A program made the translations under genes and the position numbers. Under the pieces are notes generated by a model, which was not told the origin of the DNA, did not search any database, and worked only from the letters and a program-made list of their open reading frames with translations. This document shows positions 13,376-13,740 of a stretch of 13,740 nt of DNA, piece after piece (position 1 is the stretch's first letter; the number at the start of each line of letters is the position of its first letter). This DNA comes from Methanosarcinaceae archaeon (lineage in GTDB: Archaea; Halobacteriota; Methanosarcinia; Methanosarcinales; Methanosarcinaceae), in the NCBI GenBank assembly GCA_017613335.1, contig JAGAEB010000168.1:1-13740 (forward strand), given 5' to 3'.

Positions 13376-13740
13376 CTCTCAAAAATGTGTTCTCAAAAGT
13401 GTGCTCTCAAAAGCGTGCACTCAAAATCAAAAGTGCTCTCTCAAAAGTGCGCTCTCAAAAAGTACTCTCTCAAAAAATGCTCTCTCAAAAGTGCTCTCTC
13501 AAAAAGTGCTCTCTCAAAAAGTGCTCTCTCAAAAAGTGCGCCTCAAAAAGTGTTCTCTCAAAAAGTGCGCTCTCAAAGTATTCTCTCAAAAAGTGCGCTC
13601 TCAAAAAGTGCTCTCTCAAAAAGTGCCCTCTCAAAAAGTGCGCTCTCAAAAGTGCTCTCTTAAAAAGTACTCTCTCAAAAAGTGCTCTCTTAAAAAGTAC
13701 TCTCTCAAAAAGTGCTCTCTCAAAAAGTTCTCTCTCAAAA
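13376..13740. repeat. 15-bp tandem array, about 24 copies, running off the window
   Basis: Head-to-tail 15-bp units of the form AAAAAGTGCTCTCTC with occasional 13- and 14-bp variants. Copies nearest nikR (13376-13450) are irregular; those from about 13480 outward are nearly uniform. Because 15 is a multiple of 3, a plus-strand frame gives an SALSK pentapeptide repeat, interrupted by the length variants; I see no ribosome site or non-repeat domain supporting a gene. The array continues past 13740. From 13271 to 13375 there is nothing recognisable. Confidence 0.93.

Noticed and set aside
13274..13663. 129-residue plus-strand frame with SALSK repeats as a gene
   Set aside because: No Shine-Dalgarno or clear promoter, no non-repeat domain, and frame-breaking unit variants.
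1..13740. tRNA, rRNA, insertion sequences or phage genes
   Set aside because: I saw no cloverleaf with tRNA consensus blocks, no rRNA sequence, and no transposase, integrase or terminal inverted repeats.

Overview
The window reads as a chromosomal segment of a methanogenic archaeon, most likely a member of Methanomicrobiales. The methanogen call rests on three coenzyme F430 biosynthesis genes (cfbC, cfbD, cfbE). They are accompanied by archaeal-type neighbours: an aMBF1 transcription factor, a DRG-type GTPase, an RlmE with a TRAM domain, and TATA-box promoters. Base composition looks close to half G+C by eye. The order-level assignment is inference from gene content and protein style, not a database match.

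Layout. Positions 1-392 hold a perfect-period 28-bp tandem array. A minus-strand pair follows: an APC-family permease (393-1739) and RlmE/FtsJ (1824-2867). A divergent intergenic region (2868-3386) carries the rlmE promoter, a seven-copy ~37-bp array and the dCMP deaminase promoter. Two plus-strand genes follow: dCMP deaminase (3387-3887) and a small siroheme/[4Fe-4S] sulfite-reductase-like protein (3939-4622). A convergent gap (4623-4942) holds a 29-bp array and a strong terminator. Everything from 4943 to 13196 is on the minus strand. In transcription order it is nikR, the DRG GTPase, hisS, cfbE, cfbD, cfbC and mbf1. The right end (13206-13740) is the nikR promoter region and a 15-bp array that runs off the window.

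Function. CfbC (NifH-like reductase) and CfbD (NifD-like catalytic subunit) reduce and cyclise Ni-sirohydrochlorin a,c-diamide. CfbE (Mur-ligase-like) makes the final ring of F430, the nickel cofactor of methyl-coenzyme M reductase. A nickel-responsive regulator (NikR) lies upstream on the same strand, and a siroheme-type protein lies nearby, so the area has a nickel/tetrapyrrole flavour.

The most unusual aspect is the set of tandem arrays. Nearly every intergenic gap has its own short repeat with a different unit length (10, 14, 15, 28, 29 or ~37 bp), together about a tenth of the window. Several touch genes. HisRS and NikR have both lost their usual stops and run 75-90 codons into array DNA, and the DRG stop codon is triplicated in frame by a 15-bp repeat. 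A four-copy 15-bp repeat sits just upstream of mbf1 and looks more like a regulatory site. The palindrome TCCGGA is also strongly over-represented, in genes and between them.
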